Notes under the pieces: model-generated
Databases searched by the model: none
What the model saw: the letters and a program-made list of their open reading frames with translations, nothing else
Told to the model about the DNA's origin: nothing
In this document: positions 7,405-15,479 of the stretch, piece after piece
How the letters are laid out: each line of letters starts with the position of its first letter
How positions within the stretch are numbered: position 1 is the first letter of the stretch
Made by a program: the position numbers and the translations under genes
Assembly (NCBI RefSeq): GCF_019969685.1
Contig: NZ_JAHXYZ010000001.1
Coordinates: forward strand, 1,550,001 to 1,614,000
Direction: 5' to 3'
Source of the DNA: Microbacterium sp. EST19A
GTDB lineage: Bacteria > Actinomycetota > Actinomycetes > Actinomycetales > Microbacteriaceae
DNA: 64,000 nucleotides

Positions 7405-8265
7405 TCAGACGTCGATACCGGTGAGCTCCGCGCTCTTCTGCCACAGCGCCTCGGCGAGAGCCTCGTCGTCGACCTGCGGATTCACCCGGGTGCTCAGCAC
7501 GCGCTCGTCGTAGTAGGCACCCGAGAACCAGGTCTCGTCGGGGGTGCCCTCGATGAACCATCGCAGCGTCTCGCCGCCCTTGTCGGTGCTGATCGTCAGC
7601 AGGCGCCGCAGCGGGGTGCGATAGATCAGGCGCATGACGCTCGACGAACCGGCCGCGAAGTTCGTGCGCACGACCCCGGGATGGAACGCGACCGCGCTCA
7701 GACCCTCCGGATGGAACTTCGCGTGCAGGCTCTTCGTGAACAGGACGTTCGCCAGCTTCGCGTCGCCGTACGCCTTGTTGGCGCTGAACTTGCGGCGGTT
7801 GTCGAGGTCGTCGACGTCGATGTGCCCGAAGAGGCGATGCCCGACGCTCGAGGTGTTGATGATCGCGGCATCCGCCTGCCGCAGCTGCGGCAACAGCAGG
7901 TTGGTCAACAGGAACGGTGCGAGGTGATTGACCTGGATCGTCTTCTCGAAGCCGTCGACGGTCGGCGTCTGGTCTCCGAAGATGCCACCGGCATTGTTCG
8001 CCAGCACGTCGATGCCGTCGTCGCCTACGGCGTCGGCGAGCTTCGCGGCGAGCTCGCGCACATCGTCGAGCCGGGCGAAGTCAGCGGTGAAGAACTCGGC
8101 GCCCGTCTCGTTCGCGACGGCCGCGGTCTTCTCCGGCGATCGGCCGACGAGGATCAGACGATTGCCGGATGCCGCGAGCTGACGGGCGGCAGCGGCGCCG
8201 ATCCCGTCGGAGGCTCCGGTGATGACGATCGTCTTGCGACGACCGGTCGTGCTCTCGGGGGTCAC
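7405..8265 (-). CDS. Short-chain dehydrogenase/reductase (retinol-dehydrogenase-like)
   Basis: A 286-residue SDR with TGASDGIG at residues 16-23, NNAGG near 90, active-site Ser139/140 region (INTSSVGH) and Tyr166-x3-Lys170 (YGDAK). The long insert after the first NAG and the C-terminal extension (DETWFSGAYYDERV) are typical of the retinol dehydrogenase/WW-domain oxidoreductase-like group. The substrate is unknown. The GTG start overlaps the stop of the upstream gene by 4 nt (GTGA), so translation is probably coupled. Confidence 0.88.
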   Translation of the reverse strand: MTPESTTGRRKTIVITGASDGIGAAAARQLAASGNRLILVGRSPEKTAAVANETGAEFFTADFARLDDVRELAAKLADAVGDDGIDVLANNAGGIFGDQTPTVDGFEKTIQVNHLAPFLLTNLLLPQLRQADAAIINTSSVGHRLFGHIDVDDLDNRRKFSANKAYGDAKLANVLFTKSLHAKFHPEGLSAVAFHPGVVRTNFAAGSSSVMRLIYRTPLRRLLTISTDKGGETLRWFIEGTPDETWFSGAYYDERVLSTRVNPQVDDEALAEALWQKSAELTGIDV

Positions 8266-9104
8266 GCGCCCTCGCGCTGCGGAGGGGCGGGGCGCAGCGG
8301 CTCGGCGATCGGCATCCGCTCGGGTTCCGGCATCCGCTCGGGTTCCGGCGCGGGGGCCGGCTCGGTCGCGGGGGCGGGTGCCGCCGCGATCTCGCGCGCG
8401 ACCTGCTTCTCGAGCACGGTGACCGCGTCGTCGGAGAGCAGGATGAGTCCGTCGAGCTCTTCGCGCACCCGCTTGTACGCGACGTTCCGCTCGGCCTGCG
8501 TGGCCGACTCGTCGACCGCGACCTTGAGCAGCTGCTGCGCGCGGTCGAGGCGCTTGCGCTCGGGCTCGGTGAAGGTCGAGTCGCGCAGGCGCCGGGCGTC
8601 CTTCTCGGCGATCTCGAACGCGACGGCGTAGTCGCCCACGGCCTGCAGGTACTCGGCGACCTGGTGCTCGCTGACCTTGGCCTCGGCGGATGCCGGGCGC
8701 AGAGCATCCGCCGTCTTCTTGGCCCGCAGGAACGCGGCGGTCAGCGGCTGGCGTCCGTCGCTCATCGCCGGGAACGCGATGAGCTTCGCGACATCGAGTT
8801 CGTAGTCGAGCCAGCGTGCGGTGACTTCGTCGTGCTCGGCGAACAGCCGCACGAGCAGGTCGTTCGGAGCGACGGATGCCGTGGTGTCGACGATCGACGG
8901 GCCGCGGCGCCGGCCCTGCTGGGTGAGTGCCCGCGCCTCGATCTCGGCGGTCTTCAGCTGGGCCTTCATCCTCAAGGTCTCGAGGCGGCGCTCATGACGG
9001 CGCCTCGAGTTGCGCTCCCACGCCTTCGCGGCACCGCCGGCCATCCCCATGATCGGGAAGATGAGCCACCAGAAGTTGCCCGCCCATTGCCAGAACTCTT
9101 GCAT
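8262..9104 (-). CDS. Membrane-anchored helical protein with proline-rich tail, function unknown
   Basis: A 280-residue protein. Residues 8-28 (FWWLIFPIMGMAGGAAKAW) form one hydrophobic anchor, followed by a strongly basic linker, a long charged helical region (to about 225) likely to form coiled coils, and an Ala/Pro-rich tail with the duplicated unit PEPERM. No enzyme motif is visible. Many Microbacteriaceae carry similar uncharacterised proteins. It overlaps the downstream SDR gene by 4 nt. A TAGGCT box lies 9 nt upstream of the ATG and overlaps the stop of the gluconokinase gene, suggesting a short-leader or leaderless mRNA. Confidence 0.68.
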   Translation of the reverse strand: MQEFWQWAGNFWWLIFPIMGMAGGAAKAWERNSRRRHERRLETLRMKAQLKTAEIEARALTQQGRRRGPSIVDTTASVAPNDLLVRLFAEHDEVTARWLDYELDVAKLIAFPAMSDGRQPLTAAFLRAKKTADALRPASAEAKVSEHQVAEYLQAVGDYAVAFEIAEKDARRLRDSTFTEPERKRLDRAQQLLKVAVDESATQAERNVAYKRVREELDGLILLSDDAVTVLEKQVAREIAAAPAPATEPAPAPEPERMPEPERMPIAEPLRPAPPQREGA

Positions 9105-9116
9105 GATGGGTTCAGC

Positions 9117-9632
9117 CTACTTCTCGGAACGCTCCGGCTCACCTGCCAGAAGGGCGAGGATCCGGTCCACGAGCGCGTCGGGCGCAGCATCCACGATCAC
9201 GGTGATGCCGAGCTCGTCGGGCTCCAGCGGTTCGAGCGTGGCGATCTGCGACCGCAGCAGTGCCGGCGGCATGAAATGGCCCTCGCGCGCCTCGGCCTGT
9301 GCGGCCACCCGCGCGGGCGCCGCGGCGAGGTGCACGAACAGAGTCTCGGGTGCCGTCGCGCGCAGCCGGTCGCGGTAGATCCGCCGCAGGGCCGAGCAGG
9401 CGACGACGACGCCCGGCTCGGCGAGGAGGGCCTCGCCGACGAGATCGAGCCACGGCCAGCGATCGGCGTCGACGAGCGGGATGCCCGCGCTCATCTTCGC
9501 GATGTTCGCCGCGTTGTGGAGGTCGTCGGCATCGATGAACGCGGTGCCGCGCCGGCGGGCGAGCTCCTGGCCGATGGTCGTCTTGCCCACACCGCTGACC
9601 CCCATGACGACGATCGGCCGGTCGGTGGTCAT
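9117..9632 (-). CDS. gntK: Gluconokinase
   Basis: A 171-residue P-loop kinase of the gluconokinase/shikimate-kinase-like group. The Walker A motif GVSGVGKT lies at residues 11-18, followed by the family signatures FIDADDLH and GIPLVDADRWPWLD, then CSALRRIYRD. These fit GntK, which phosphorylates D-gluconate to 6-phosphogluconate, feeding the pentose phosphate or Entner-Doudoroff routes. The length matches the family. An AAGGAG site precedes the ATG by 7 nt. No gluconate permease or regulator is adjacent; a 6-phosphogluconate dehydrogenase gene lies far away at 55.3 kb. Confidence 0.92.
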   Translation of the reverse strand: MTTDRPIVVMGVSGVGKTTIGQELARRRGTAFIDADDLHNAANIAKMSAGIPLVDADRWPWLDLVGEALLAEPGVVVACSALRRIYRDRLRATAPETLFVHLAAAPARVAAQAEAREGHFMPPALLRSQIATLEPLEPDELGITVIVDAAPDALVDRILALLAGEPERSEK

Positions 9633-9733
9633 CGGATGCTCCTTGAATGCGGCGCGTCGGTGACTTCGCGCGACGAATGGTCCCTCTTATCGAACCACGA
9701 GCGGAGCGGTGCGCGATGCCGCGGTGGGCTTGG

Positions 9734-9739
9734 TACCGT
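9734..9739 (+). promoter_or_regulatory. -10 box (TACCGT) of a probable leaderless transcript
   Basis: TACCGT is followed by 6 nt and the ATG at 9746. The GGAGG between them directly touches the ATG, too close to serve as a normal Shine-Dalgarno. Confidence 0.4.
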
Positions 9740-9745
9740 CGGAGG

Positions 9746-10261
9746 ATGATCCCCGCCTTCGTGCTGAAGATCGTCCTTCTCGCGGTGGCGCTGGTGGTCG
9801 TGGTGGTGTTCGTGCGCTCGCTGTTCGCGCGGCCGAGTCAGGCGAAGGCCCGGGATGCGCGCATCCGGCTGCCGCGATATGTCGCGATCACGGCCGCGGC
9901 GCTGGTCGGCCTGGGACTCTTCGCGTCGGTGCTCGGATTCGGCAGCGGCGACATGCGCGACCCGGTGCCGTTCCGCATCGCGTCGGTCGTGCTGGTGGCC
10001 GCGGGTCTGGTGACGCTGCTGGTGTATCGCAACTGGTACGTGGCGCCCGGGGTCGATGCGGTCGCCTTCCGGACAGTCTTCGGGGCGGAGCGGGTGATCC
10101 GCTACCGCGACATCGTCTCGCACCGCACGAGCGGCAAGGGCCGGCGGCGGATGCTGGTCGTGAAGTCCTCGACCGGCACGACGCTGCGCGTGAACACCTC
10201 GGCTTACGACATGGCGCCGCTGCTCGCCGTGGTCGAGGCCCTCACCCCACGACCGCGGTGA
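9746..10261 (+). CDS. Small membrane protein with C-terminal PH-like domain
   Basis: A 171-residue protein with three predicted membrane helices (about residues 4-24, 44-64 and 78-95). A C-terminal beta-rich domain follows (YVAPGVDAVAFRTVFGAERVIRYRDIVSHRT... and RRMLVVKSSTGTTLRVN), which looks like a small bacterial PH domain. Function is unknown. Its last 20 nt overlap the end of the convergent DUF1772-like gene, so the tail of each gene is antisense to the other. Confidence 0.72.
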   Translation: MIPAFVLKIVLLAVALVVVVVFVRSLFARPSQAKARDARIRLPRYVAITAAALVGLGLFASVLGFGSGDMRDPVPFRIASVVLVAAGLVTLLVYRNWYVAPGVDAVAFRTVFGAERVIRYRDIVSHRTSGKGRRRMLVVKSSTGTTLRVNTSAYDMAPLLAVVEALTPRPR

Positions 10262-10709
10262 GGAAAGCCGCGGAGCTCGCTGCCCCCGCGATCCACCGCA
10301 CGTGGTTCCACCGGCCCCACCCCGTCAGGTAGCGGCGCCAGACGGCATCCGCGTGCGGGGCGTCGCGGTCGACTCCGGCCAGGGCGTTGTTGCGCGGCAC
10401 GTGCGCGGCGATCGTGACGCCGATGACGCCGACCAGGTACAGGGCGGCGCCGATCACGAGGCGTGGATCGCCGAGGCCCGCGATGCCGACGGCCGCCGTG
10501 AGCGCCGCCGTGCCGAACAGCAGGCTCATGAACGCCGGCCGCACGGCCGTGACATTGATCGACTGCATCGCGGCGATGCCGTCGCGGGATGCCTGCCGTG
10601 CGAGCGCCGGCATCACGAAGGAGGAGAACGCGAAGAACACTCCGCTCACCACGGCGGTGGCGACGACGGCGATGAGCGCTCCGGAGGCGACGAGATCTGC
10701 GATGTTCAT
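10242..10709 (-). CDS. DUF1772 / anthrone-oxygenase-family membrane protein
   Basis: A 155-residue protein with four predicted membrane helices. The start ASGALIAVVATAVVSGVFFAFSSFVMPAL, the middle MQSINVTAVRPAFM and the end YLTGWGRWNHVRWIAGAASS are characteristic of the DUF1772 (anthrone oxygenase-like) family, which keeps a conserved Asn and Trp-Asn-His. The family contains an anthrone oxygenase, but most bacterial members are uncharacterised. The start is placed at MNIADLVASG because upstream in-frame codons are not conserved-looking and overlap the divergent AraC promoter. Confidence 0.8.
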   Translation of the reverse strand: MNIADLVASGALIAVVATAVVSGVFFAFSSFVMPALARQASRDGIAAMQSINVTAVRPAFMSLLFGTAALTAAVGIAGLGDPRLVIGAALYLVGVIGVTIAAHVPRNNALAGVDRDAPHADAVWRRYLTGWGRWNHVRWIAGAASSAAFLTAVVG

Positions 10710-10777
10710 GGCTCCAGTGAAGCGCTCGGCGGTGAGACGTGGAATCTTCAGAATGCGCGGGAACATACGTGATCGTC

Positions 10778-10783
10778 TAGATT
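10778..10783 (+). promoter_or_regulatory. -10 box (TAGATT) of a probable leaderless transcript
   Basis: TAGATT is followed by 7 nt and the ATG of the AraC-family gene at 10791, with no ribosome-binding site between. Confidence 0.5.
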
Positions 10784-10790
10784 CTCGGGT

Positions 10791-11732
10791 ATGGACAGCA
10801 TGACCGCGCTCCTCGATCGTTCTCGCGCCGCCGGAGCGTTCATCCTGCGTTCGGTGCTCTCACCGCCCTGGGCGATGCGCATCGAGGATGACGCGCCCCT
10901 CACCCTCCTGGTCCTCACGCAGGGGCAGGCATGGATCGTGCCCGACGACGGCGACGCGGTCGAGGTCGCCCCCGGCGACATGGTGCTGCTGCGCGGACCG
11001 GGCCACCGCTACACCGTCGCCGACGACCCGCGGAGCCCGGTGGATGTCGTGATCGACGCGGCGCAGAACCCCACGCTCCGCCCCGGGGTCGACTGGCACT
11101 ACCTCACGGAGGTCGGCGTGCGCACCTGGGGGAACGACGCCGGGGGCTCGACCGTGATGCTGACGGGCACGTACCAGGTGCGCGGCGAGGTGAGCGACAC
11201 CCTGCTCCGGATGCTGCCGCCGGTGGCGCTCGTGCCGTCGGACGGTGCGAGCTCCTCGCTCGTCCGCGTGCTGTCCGACGAGATCTCGCGCGATCTCCCC
11301 GGACAGGAGGTCGTGCTCGATCGGCTGCTCGACCTGCTGCTGATCGGCGCGATCCGCTCGTGGTTCGCCGATCCGGAGCACCAGAACGGATGGTCCCGCG
11401 CCCAGGCCGACTCCGTCGTCGGGCCCGCGCTGCGACTGCTCCAGACCGACCCTGCCCGCGCGTGGACCCTCGCCACCCTGGCCGAGGCCGTGAACGTCTC
11501 GCGGGCGACCTTCGCACGCCGTTTCGCCGAGCTCGTGGGGCAGCCGCCGATGACGTACCTCACCGAGTGGCGCCTGAAGATGGCCGCCGACCTGTTGCGA
11601 GACCCGTCGCGCACGCTCGCCTCGATCGCGGATGCCGTCGGATACAGCACCCCGTTCGCCCTCAGCGCCGCGTTCCGCCGCGAGCGCGGGGAGAGCCCCC
11701 GCGACTACCGGGCGAGGGTCGCGGGGGCGTGA
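10791..11732 (+). CDS. AraC-family transcriptional regulator with cupin sensor domain
   Basis: A 313-residue regulator. Residues 1-190 form a cupin-type ligand domain (LTLLVLTQGQAWIVPDDGDAV, then APGDMVLLRGPGHRYTV), of the type found in AraC regulators controlling oxidoreductase genes. Residues about 205-310 carry two helix-turn-helix motifs: TLATLAEAVNVSRATFARRF and SIADAVGYSTPFALSAAFRR, ending with the AraC signature GESPRDYR. It is divergent from the DUF1772 gene (81 bp between start codons), a common arrangement in which the regulator controls its neighbour. This pairing is inferred from position only. Confidence 0.9.
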   Translation: MDSMTALLDRSRAAGAFILRSVLSPPWAMRIEDDAPLTLLVLTQGQAWIVPDDGDAVEVAPGDMVLLRGPGHRYTVADDPRSPVDVVIDAAQNPTLRPGVDWHYLTEVGVRTWGNDAGGSTVMLTGTYQVRGEVSDTLLRMLPPVALVPSDGASSSLVRVLSDEISRDLPGQEVVLDRLLDLLLIGAIRSWFADPEHQNGWSRAQADSVVGPALRLLQTDPARAWTLATLAEAVNVSRATFARRFAELVGQPPMTYLTEWRLKMAADLLRDPSRTLASIADAVGYSTPFALSAAFRRERGESPRDYRARVAGA

Positions 11733-11806
11733 GCCCCGGCATCCGAAGCTCCTGCTGTTCTGCGCGTTTCGTGCCCGGCCGCCGGGGGCGGAACGACCGG
11801 CACGGA

Positions 11807-11812
11807 TACCCT
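11807..11812 (+). promoter_or_regulatory. -10 box (TACCCT) of a probable leaderless transcript
   Basis: TACCCT is followed by 7 nt and the ATG at 11820, without a Shine-Dalgarno; nearly identical in layout to the box at 6230. Confidence 0.5.
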
Positions 11813-11819
11813 GGGGCGC

Positions 11820-12368
11820 ATGATCATCACCGAGTTCCCGCGCGACCTGCTGATGACCGGCGCGATCTTCGGGGTGGCCTCCTTCGTATGGGCGGGGTGG
11901 GGCCAGGAGCGGCCGCCGAAGCACTGGATCTGGCGGGTCGTGCTCGGTGTGCTGAGCCTCGGGGGCGCGGCGCTCGCCGGGATCAGCATCCCGGCGGCGA
12001 TCCGCAACTGGACCTCGCCGACCGCGATCGTCATCGGCGGACCGGCGTTCGCCTGGTACATCGCGATCTTCTGGCTCGAGGTGGTCGCGATCGTCGTGCT
12101 GGCGATTTGGGCGACGAAGCGCAAGCGGCAGGACCTCATCGCTCCGCTGGTGCTCGCCGTCGTCGGCATCCATTTCCTGCCGCTCGCGTGGGTGTTCGCG
12201 CAGCCGATCTTCGCCGTCGCGGGCGTGCTGGTGACCGCGGCCGCGGTAGTCGCTGCGCTCGTGTCCGACAAGGTGGCGGCGCGCAGCTTCTGGTGCGGCA
12301 TCCTCGGGGCGCCCGTGCTGCTCGGTGTCGGGACGATCTGCGCGATCGTCGCCTTCGGCGCGCTCTGA
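11820..12368 (+). CDS. Multi-pass membrane protein, function unknown
   Basis: A 182-residue, very hydrophobic protein with five or six predicted membrane helices (first at about residues 10-28, last ending VGTICAIVAFGAL). Loops are short and basic (ATKRKRQDL), consistent with an inner-membrane protein. No family signature was recognised. It ends 13 nt before the convergent HAD gene. Function cannot be assigned. Confidence 0.7.
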   Translation: MIITEFPRDLLMTGAIFGVASFVWAGWGQERPPKHWIWRVVLGVLSLGGAALAGISIPAAIRNWTSPTAIVIGGPAFAWYIAIFWLEVVAIVVLAIWATKRKRQDLIAPLVLAVVGIHFLPLAWVFAQPIFAVAGVLVTAAAVVAALVSDKVAARSFWCGILGAPVLLGVGTICAIVAFGAL

Positions 12369-12381
12369 GGCGACCGCTGCC

Positions 12382-13020
12382 TCAGCCGAGCACGTCACCC
12401 GGCAGGGAGTCAAGGGTGGGTCGCTCGGCCAGCGGCTCCGGCAGATCGCCGCGATCCATGCCGATGCGGTTGTGCCACCACACCGGCATCCCCACTCCCC
12501 CCGCACCCGGGATGTCGAACTTCGAGCCGGCGACGAACAGCGTCCGCGCGGGGTCGGTCCCGAGTTCGGCGAGGGCGAGGCGGTACGGCTCGGGGCGCGG
12601 CTTGTAGAAGCCGGCGCGCTCCGAGGTCACGAACACGTCGAACCCGTGGTGGAGCGAGTTCGCGGCGCGCGGTCCGAGTTCTTCCGAGCAGTTGGTGACG
12701 ACGGCGGTCCTCACCTTCCCGTCGAGCTGAGCGAGCACACCGGCGGCCTCGGGCCATCCCTGCAGGGAGTCCCATCGGGTGACGAGGTCTTCGACCTTCT
12801 TCGGGGAGACGCCCTCGAGGGCGGCGGCCTCGGCGACGAGGTCTTCGTAGGGCCGGTACCGGTCGGCGCCGTAGGTCAGCTGCAGGTAGCGCCCGCGCCA
12901 CCGGCGTCCTTCCTCTTCGCTGCCGGCGACGCCGTCCCACAGCGTCCAGGAGTCGACCAGTGCGGTCAGCAGATCGAAGACGACGGCGTCGTATCGCGGA
13001 GACATGGCGGGTCCGTTCAT
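12382..13020 (-). CDS. HAD-superfamily hydrolase (2-haloacid-dehalogenase-like)
   Basis: A 212-residue HAD protein. Motif I is degenerate, VVFDLLTALVD instead of DxDxT, motif II is VTNCSEE, motif III Lys is in GFYKPRPEPY and the motif IV region reads LFVAGSKFDIPGAGGVGM. The pattern FDLLTALVDSWTLWD recalls the haloacid dehalogenase type II group, and such proteins often accompany D-amino-acid/RidA cassettes. It is divergent from the YheO-like regulator gene, with 86 bp between start codons. An alternative start lies five codons downstream (13005). The substrate is unknown. Confidence 0.8.
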   Translation of the reverse strand: MNGPAMSPRYDAVVFDLLTALVDSWTLWDGVAGSEEEGRRWRGRYLQLTYGADRYRPYEDLVAEAAALEGVSPKKVEDLVTRWDSLQGWPEAAGVLAQLDGKVRTAVVTNCSEELGPRAANSLHHGFDVFVTSERAGFYKPRPEPYRLALAELGTDPARTLFVAGSKFDIPGAGGVGMPVWWHNRIGMDRGDLPEPLAERPTLDSLPGDVLG

Positions 13021-13106
13021 TCAGATGTCGGAGAGGTCTGGATCTAGCTATACCATACTGTCTAAACTCAGACTATTGGGTCCAAGACAACTCCCGGAGG
13101 TCCACG
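13021..13106. promoter_or_regulatory. Divergent promoter region with GTCT-N6-AGAC dyad
   Basis: The 86 bp between the HAD gene and the YheO-like regulator is AT-rich compared with its surroundings (GCTATACCATACTG). It contains the dyad GTCTAAACTCAGAC (13061-13074), a plausible operator for the adjacent regulator. A CCGGAGG ribosome-binding site precedes the regulator start by 6 nt. Confidence 0.4.
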
Positions 13107-13796
13107 ATGACAGATGCGGTCGATTCTCGAGCGGATGCCGACGCGCGCAGCGACAGCGATGTCGACGAGCACCTCGTCACCGAGCTCGTCAAGGTCGCCG
13201 AGGCGCTCGGTCGAATGTTCCCCGGTATGTGCGAGGTGGTCCTGCACGACCTGCGCGACCCCGACCACGCGATCCGAGCGATCGAGAACAACCTCTCCGG
13301 CCGGGAGGTCGGCGACTCGGCGACGGAACTGGGCCTGCGACGCATCCAGGACCCCGACTATCCCGATGTCGTGCAGAACTACGCCAACCAGTTCCCCGAC
13401 GGGCGGGCGGCGAAGAGCACCTCGATCGGCATCCGCAATCAGGAAGGCGACTTCATCGCGGCGCTGTGCCTCAACGTCGACGTCTCGGTGCTCGCCCCGC
13501 TCTCGCACACGCTGTCGCGCCTGGTCGCGACCGAGGACTTCCGGCCGCCGACGCAGCGCCTCGAGACCCTGCTCGACCGCAACGGCATCGCGCTGCGCGC
13601 GGCCATCACCGAGTTCGCGGCCGAGCGGGGATCCACGCCTCGCGGCCTGCCGCGCGACGTGAAGCGCGAGCTGGTGCGGCAGCTGCGCGAGGCCGAGTAC
13701 TTCGCCTCGCACAACGCGGGCCGCATCATCGCCGATGAGCTGGGCGTCTCGCGCGCGACGGTGTACAACTACGCGAACAGCGAGGGCAAGTCATGA
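13107..13796 (+). CDS. YheO/DauR-like transcriptional regulator (PAS_6 + HTH_22)
   Basis: A 229-residue protein. Residues about 25-140 form a YheO-like PAS domain (GRMFPGMCEVVLHDLRDPDHAIRAIENN, ... KSTSIGIRNQEGDFIAALCLNVD). The C-terminus carries an HTH_22 motif (ADELGVSRATVYNY). In Pseudomonas the relative DauR regulates D-arginine catabolism. Here it heads an operon with a RidA protein and a PLP enzyme of D-amino-acid type, so a similar role as substrate-responsive regulator is likely. The stop overlaps the next start (ATGA). Confidence 0.87.
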   Translation: MTDAVDSRADADARSDSDVDEHLVTELVKVAEALGRMFPGMCEVVLHDLRDPDHAIRAIENNLSGREVGDSATELGLRRIQDPDYPDVVQNYANQFPDGRAAKSTSIGIRNQEGDFIAALCLNVDVSVLAPLSHTLSRLVATEDFRPPTQRLETLLDRNGIALRAAITEFAAERGSTPRGLPRDVKRELVRQLREAEYFASHNAGRIIADELGVSRATVYNYANSEGKS

Positions 13797-14239
13797 CCGC
13801 AGCAGAGTCGCCGTCGATCGCGCTGATCGACAGCCCCGAGCTGATGCCGCCGGCAGGCCACTATTCGCATGTCGCCCGGCACGGCGGCCTACTCTTCCTC
13901 TCGGGCCAGCTGCCGATCACGCCGAGCGGCGACACGCTCGCATCCGAGCCGTTCGAGGCGCAGGCGCGCCAGGTACTCGCGAATGTCGACGCGTGTCTGC
14001 GTGCGGCCCAGGCGCGTCGGGAGGACCTGATCTCGGTGACGGTGTCGGTGACCGACATCGCCGACTGGCCCACCTTCGACGCGCTCTACCGCCGATGGCT
14101 CGGCGACCACCGACCCGCGAGGGCGGTGGCGCAGGTCGCCGGCCTGCACTACGGATCCGCGCTCGAGGTGCAGGCGACCGCCGTCGCCGCGATCGTCGAG
14201 TCGAGAGAGGCCCGCGGGCCGAGAGAGGAAGACCGATGA
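13793..14239 (+). CDS. RidA-family protein (reactive enamine/imine deaminase)
   Basis: A 148-residue YjgF/YER057c/UK114-family protein: GHYSHVARHGGLLFLSGQLPI near the start, FEAQARQVLANVDACLRAA in the middle and the C-terminal PARAVAQVAGLHYGSALEVQATAVA. The family hydrolyses 2-aminoacrylate and related imines released by PLP enzymes. The usual catalytic Arg near RPARAV appears present. It lies between the regulator (4-nt overlap) and the PLP enzyme (4-nt overlap), so it probably clears the imine made by its neighbour. Confidence 0.9.
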   Translation: MTAAESPSIALIDSPELMPPAGHYSHVARHGGLLFLSGQLPITPSGDTLASEPFEAQARQVLANVDACLRAAQARREDLISVTVSVTDIADWPTFDALYRRWLGDHRPARAVAQVAGLHYGSALEVQATAVAAIVESREARGPREEDR

Positions 14240-15387
14240 CCGACGCAGCCCCGACGCTCGCCGACCCGTCGACGCCGTTCGCGGTGCTCGACATCGAGAA
14301 GGCGCGACGCAATGCGCAGCGGCTGACCGCGAGGCTGGCCGGCCAGGGAGTGCTCCTGCGCCCGCACGTCAAGACCGCCAAGAGCGTTCCCGTCGCTCGG
14401 CTGATGCTCGACGGGGCGACCGGGCCCATCACGGTCTCGACACTGCACGAAGCCGAGGCCTTCGCCGACGCCGGGTACCACGACATCCTCTACGCCGTCG
14501 GCATCGATCCGCACAAGCTGCCCCGGGTCGTGGAACTCGCGCGACGCGGTGTGGTGATGCAGGTGCTGCTCGACACGCTCGCGCAGGCGCGAGCCGTGAC
14601 CGAGGCATCGACCCGCGCAGGCGTGACGATCCCGGCGCTGATCGAGGTCGATTGCGACGGGCACCGCGGCGGGGTGGATGCCGACGGCGCGGCTCTGCTC
14701 GAGATCGGTGCTGAGCTCGCGCGCGGCGGCGACCTCGGCGGCGTGCTGACGCACGCGGGGGAGTCGTACTTCGCGGCGACGCCGGAGGCGCGGAGGGATG
14801 CCGCGCATCACGAGCGCGACGTCGCCGTGCATGCCGCCGACCGCCTGCGCGCGGCCGGGCACGACGTGGCGACGGTGAGCTTCGGATCGACGCCCACCGC
14901 TCACGCCGCCGACGATCTCTCCGGGGTGACCGAGGTTCGCGCCGGCAACTACGTCTTCTTCGATCTCGTCATGGCCGGCATCGGTGTGTGCGACGTCGAC
15001 GACATCGCGCTGTCGGTCGTGGTGACGATCATCGGGCGCACGCCCTCGGGCGACCTGATGACGGATGGCGGATGGATGGCGCTGTCGCGTGATCGCGGGA
15101 CCGCCGTGCAGGAGCGTGACCAGGGATACGGCCTGGTGGCCGACCTCGACGGGCGGATGCGCGAGGGATTGCTGGTGACGGGCGTGAGCCAGGAGCACGG
15201 CATCATCGGCGCACGGGATGGAGCGGAGGTTCCCGACCTGCCCGTGGGCGCGCGGCTGCGCATCCTTCCGAACCACGCCTGCGCGACCGCGTCGCAGCAC
15301 GACGGGTACCACGTGATCGAGGGCGGGACGGACGTCGAGGGGGCGATCGCGGTAGGCGATCATTGGGAGCGCCTGCGCGGCTGGTGA
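14236..15387 (+). CDS. DSD1-type PLP enzyme (D-threonine aldolase / D-serine dehydratase family)
   Basis: A 383-residue fold-type III PLP enzyme. The N-terminal alanine-racemase-like barrel has the Schiff-base lysine in RPHVKTAK (Lys46). The C-terminal D-ser_dehydrat domain has the metal-site pair His347 and Cys349 in LPNHACATAS. Family members cleave D-threonine or dehydrate D-serine and need PLP plus a divalent metal. Together with the YheO-like regulator and RidA this indicates use of a D-amino acid or beta-hydroxy amino acid. The start is set at MTDAAPTLAD after GAGAGGAAG, overlapping the RidA stop. Confidence 0.88.
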   Translation: MTDAAPTLADPSTPFAVLDIEKARRNAQRLTARLAGQGVLLRPHVKTAKSVPVARLMLDGATGPITVSTLHEAEAFADAGYHDILYAVGIDPHKLPRVVELARRGVVMQVLLDTLAQARAVTEASTRAGVTIPALIEVDCDGHRGGVDADGAALLEIGAELARGGDLGGVLTHAGESYFAATPEARRDAAHHERDVAVHAADRLRAAGHDVATVSFGSTPTAHAADDLSGVTEVRAGNYVFFDLVMAGIGVCDVDDIALSVVVTIIGRTPSGDLMTDGGWMALSRDRGTAVQERDQGYGLVADLDGRMREGLLVTGVSQEHGIIGARDGAEVPDLPVGARLRILPNHACATASQHDGYHVIEGGTDVEGAIAVGDHWERLRGW

Positions 15388-15407
15388 TCCGTCGTCCTGT
15401 CGGCGCT

Positions 15408-15448
15408 CTGGTCACACGGGGATTGTCATTGCTATAGTCAACGTGACT
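15408..15448 (+). promoter_or_regulatory. TetR-type promoter/operator, site 1
   Basis: CTGGTC (15408) is followed, after 17 nt, by GCTATAGTCAACG; TATAGT (15433-15438) is the probable -10 box. The overlapping dyad AGTCAACGTGACT (15436-15448) has perfect 5-bp arms. The same CTGGTC-N17-GCTATAGTCAACG arrangement recurs at 18270, on the other side of the TetR gene. Confidence 0.6.
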
Positions 15449-15479
15449 GACTTACGGTTCCGAGATCGAGAGACGGGCA

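Noticed and set aside
6724..8631. A 635-codon plus-strand frame over the two SDR genes
   Set aside because: Both SDR genes carry cofactor and catalytic motifs; the plus-strand frame is a composition artefact.
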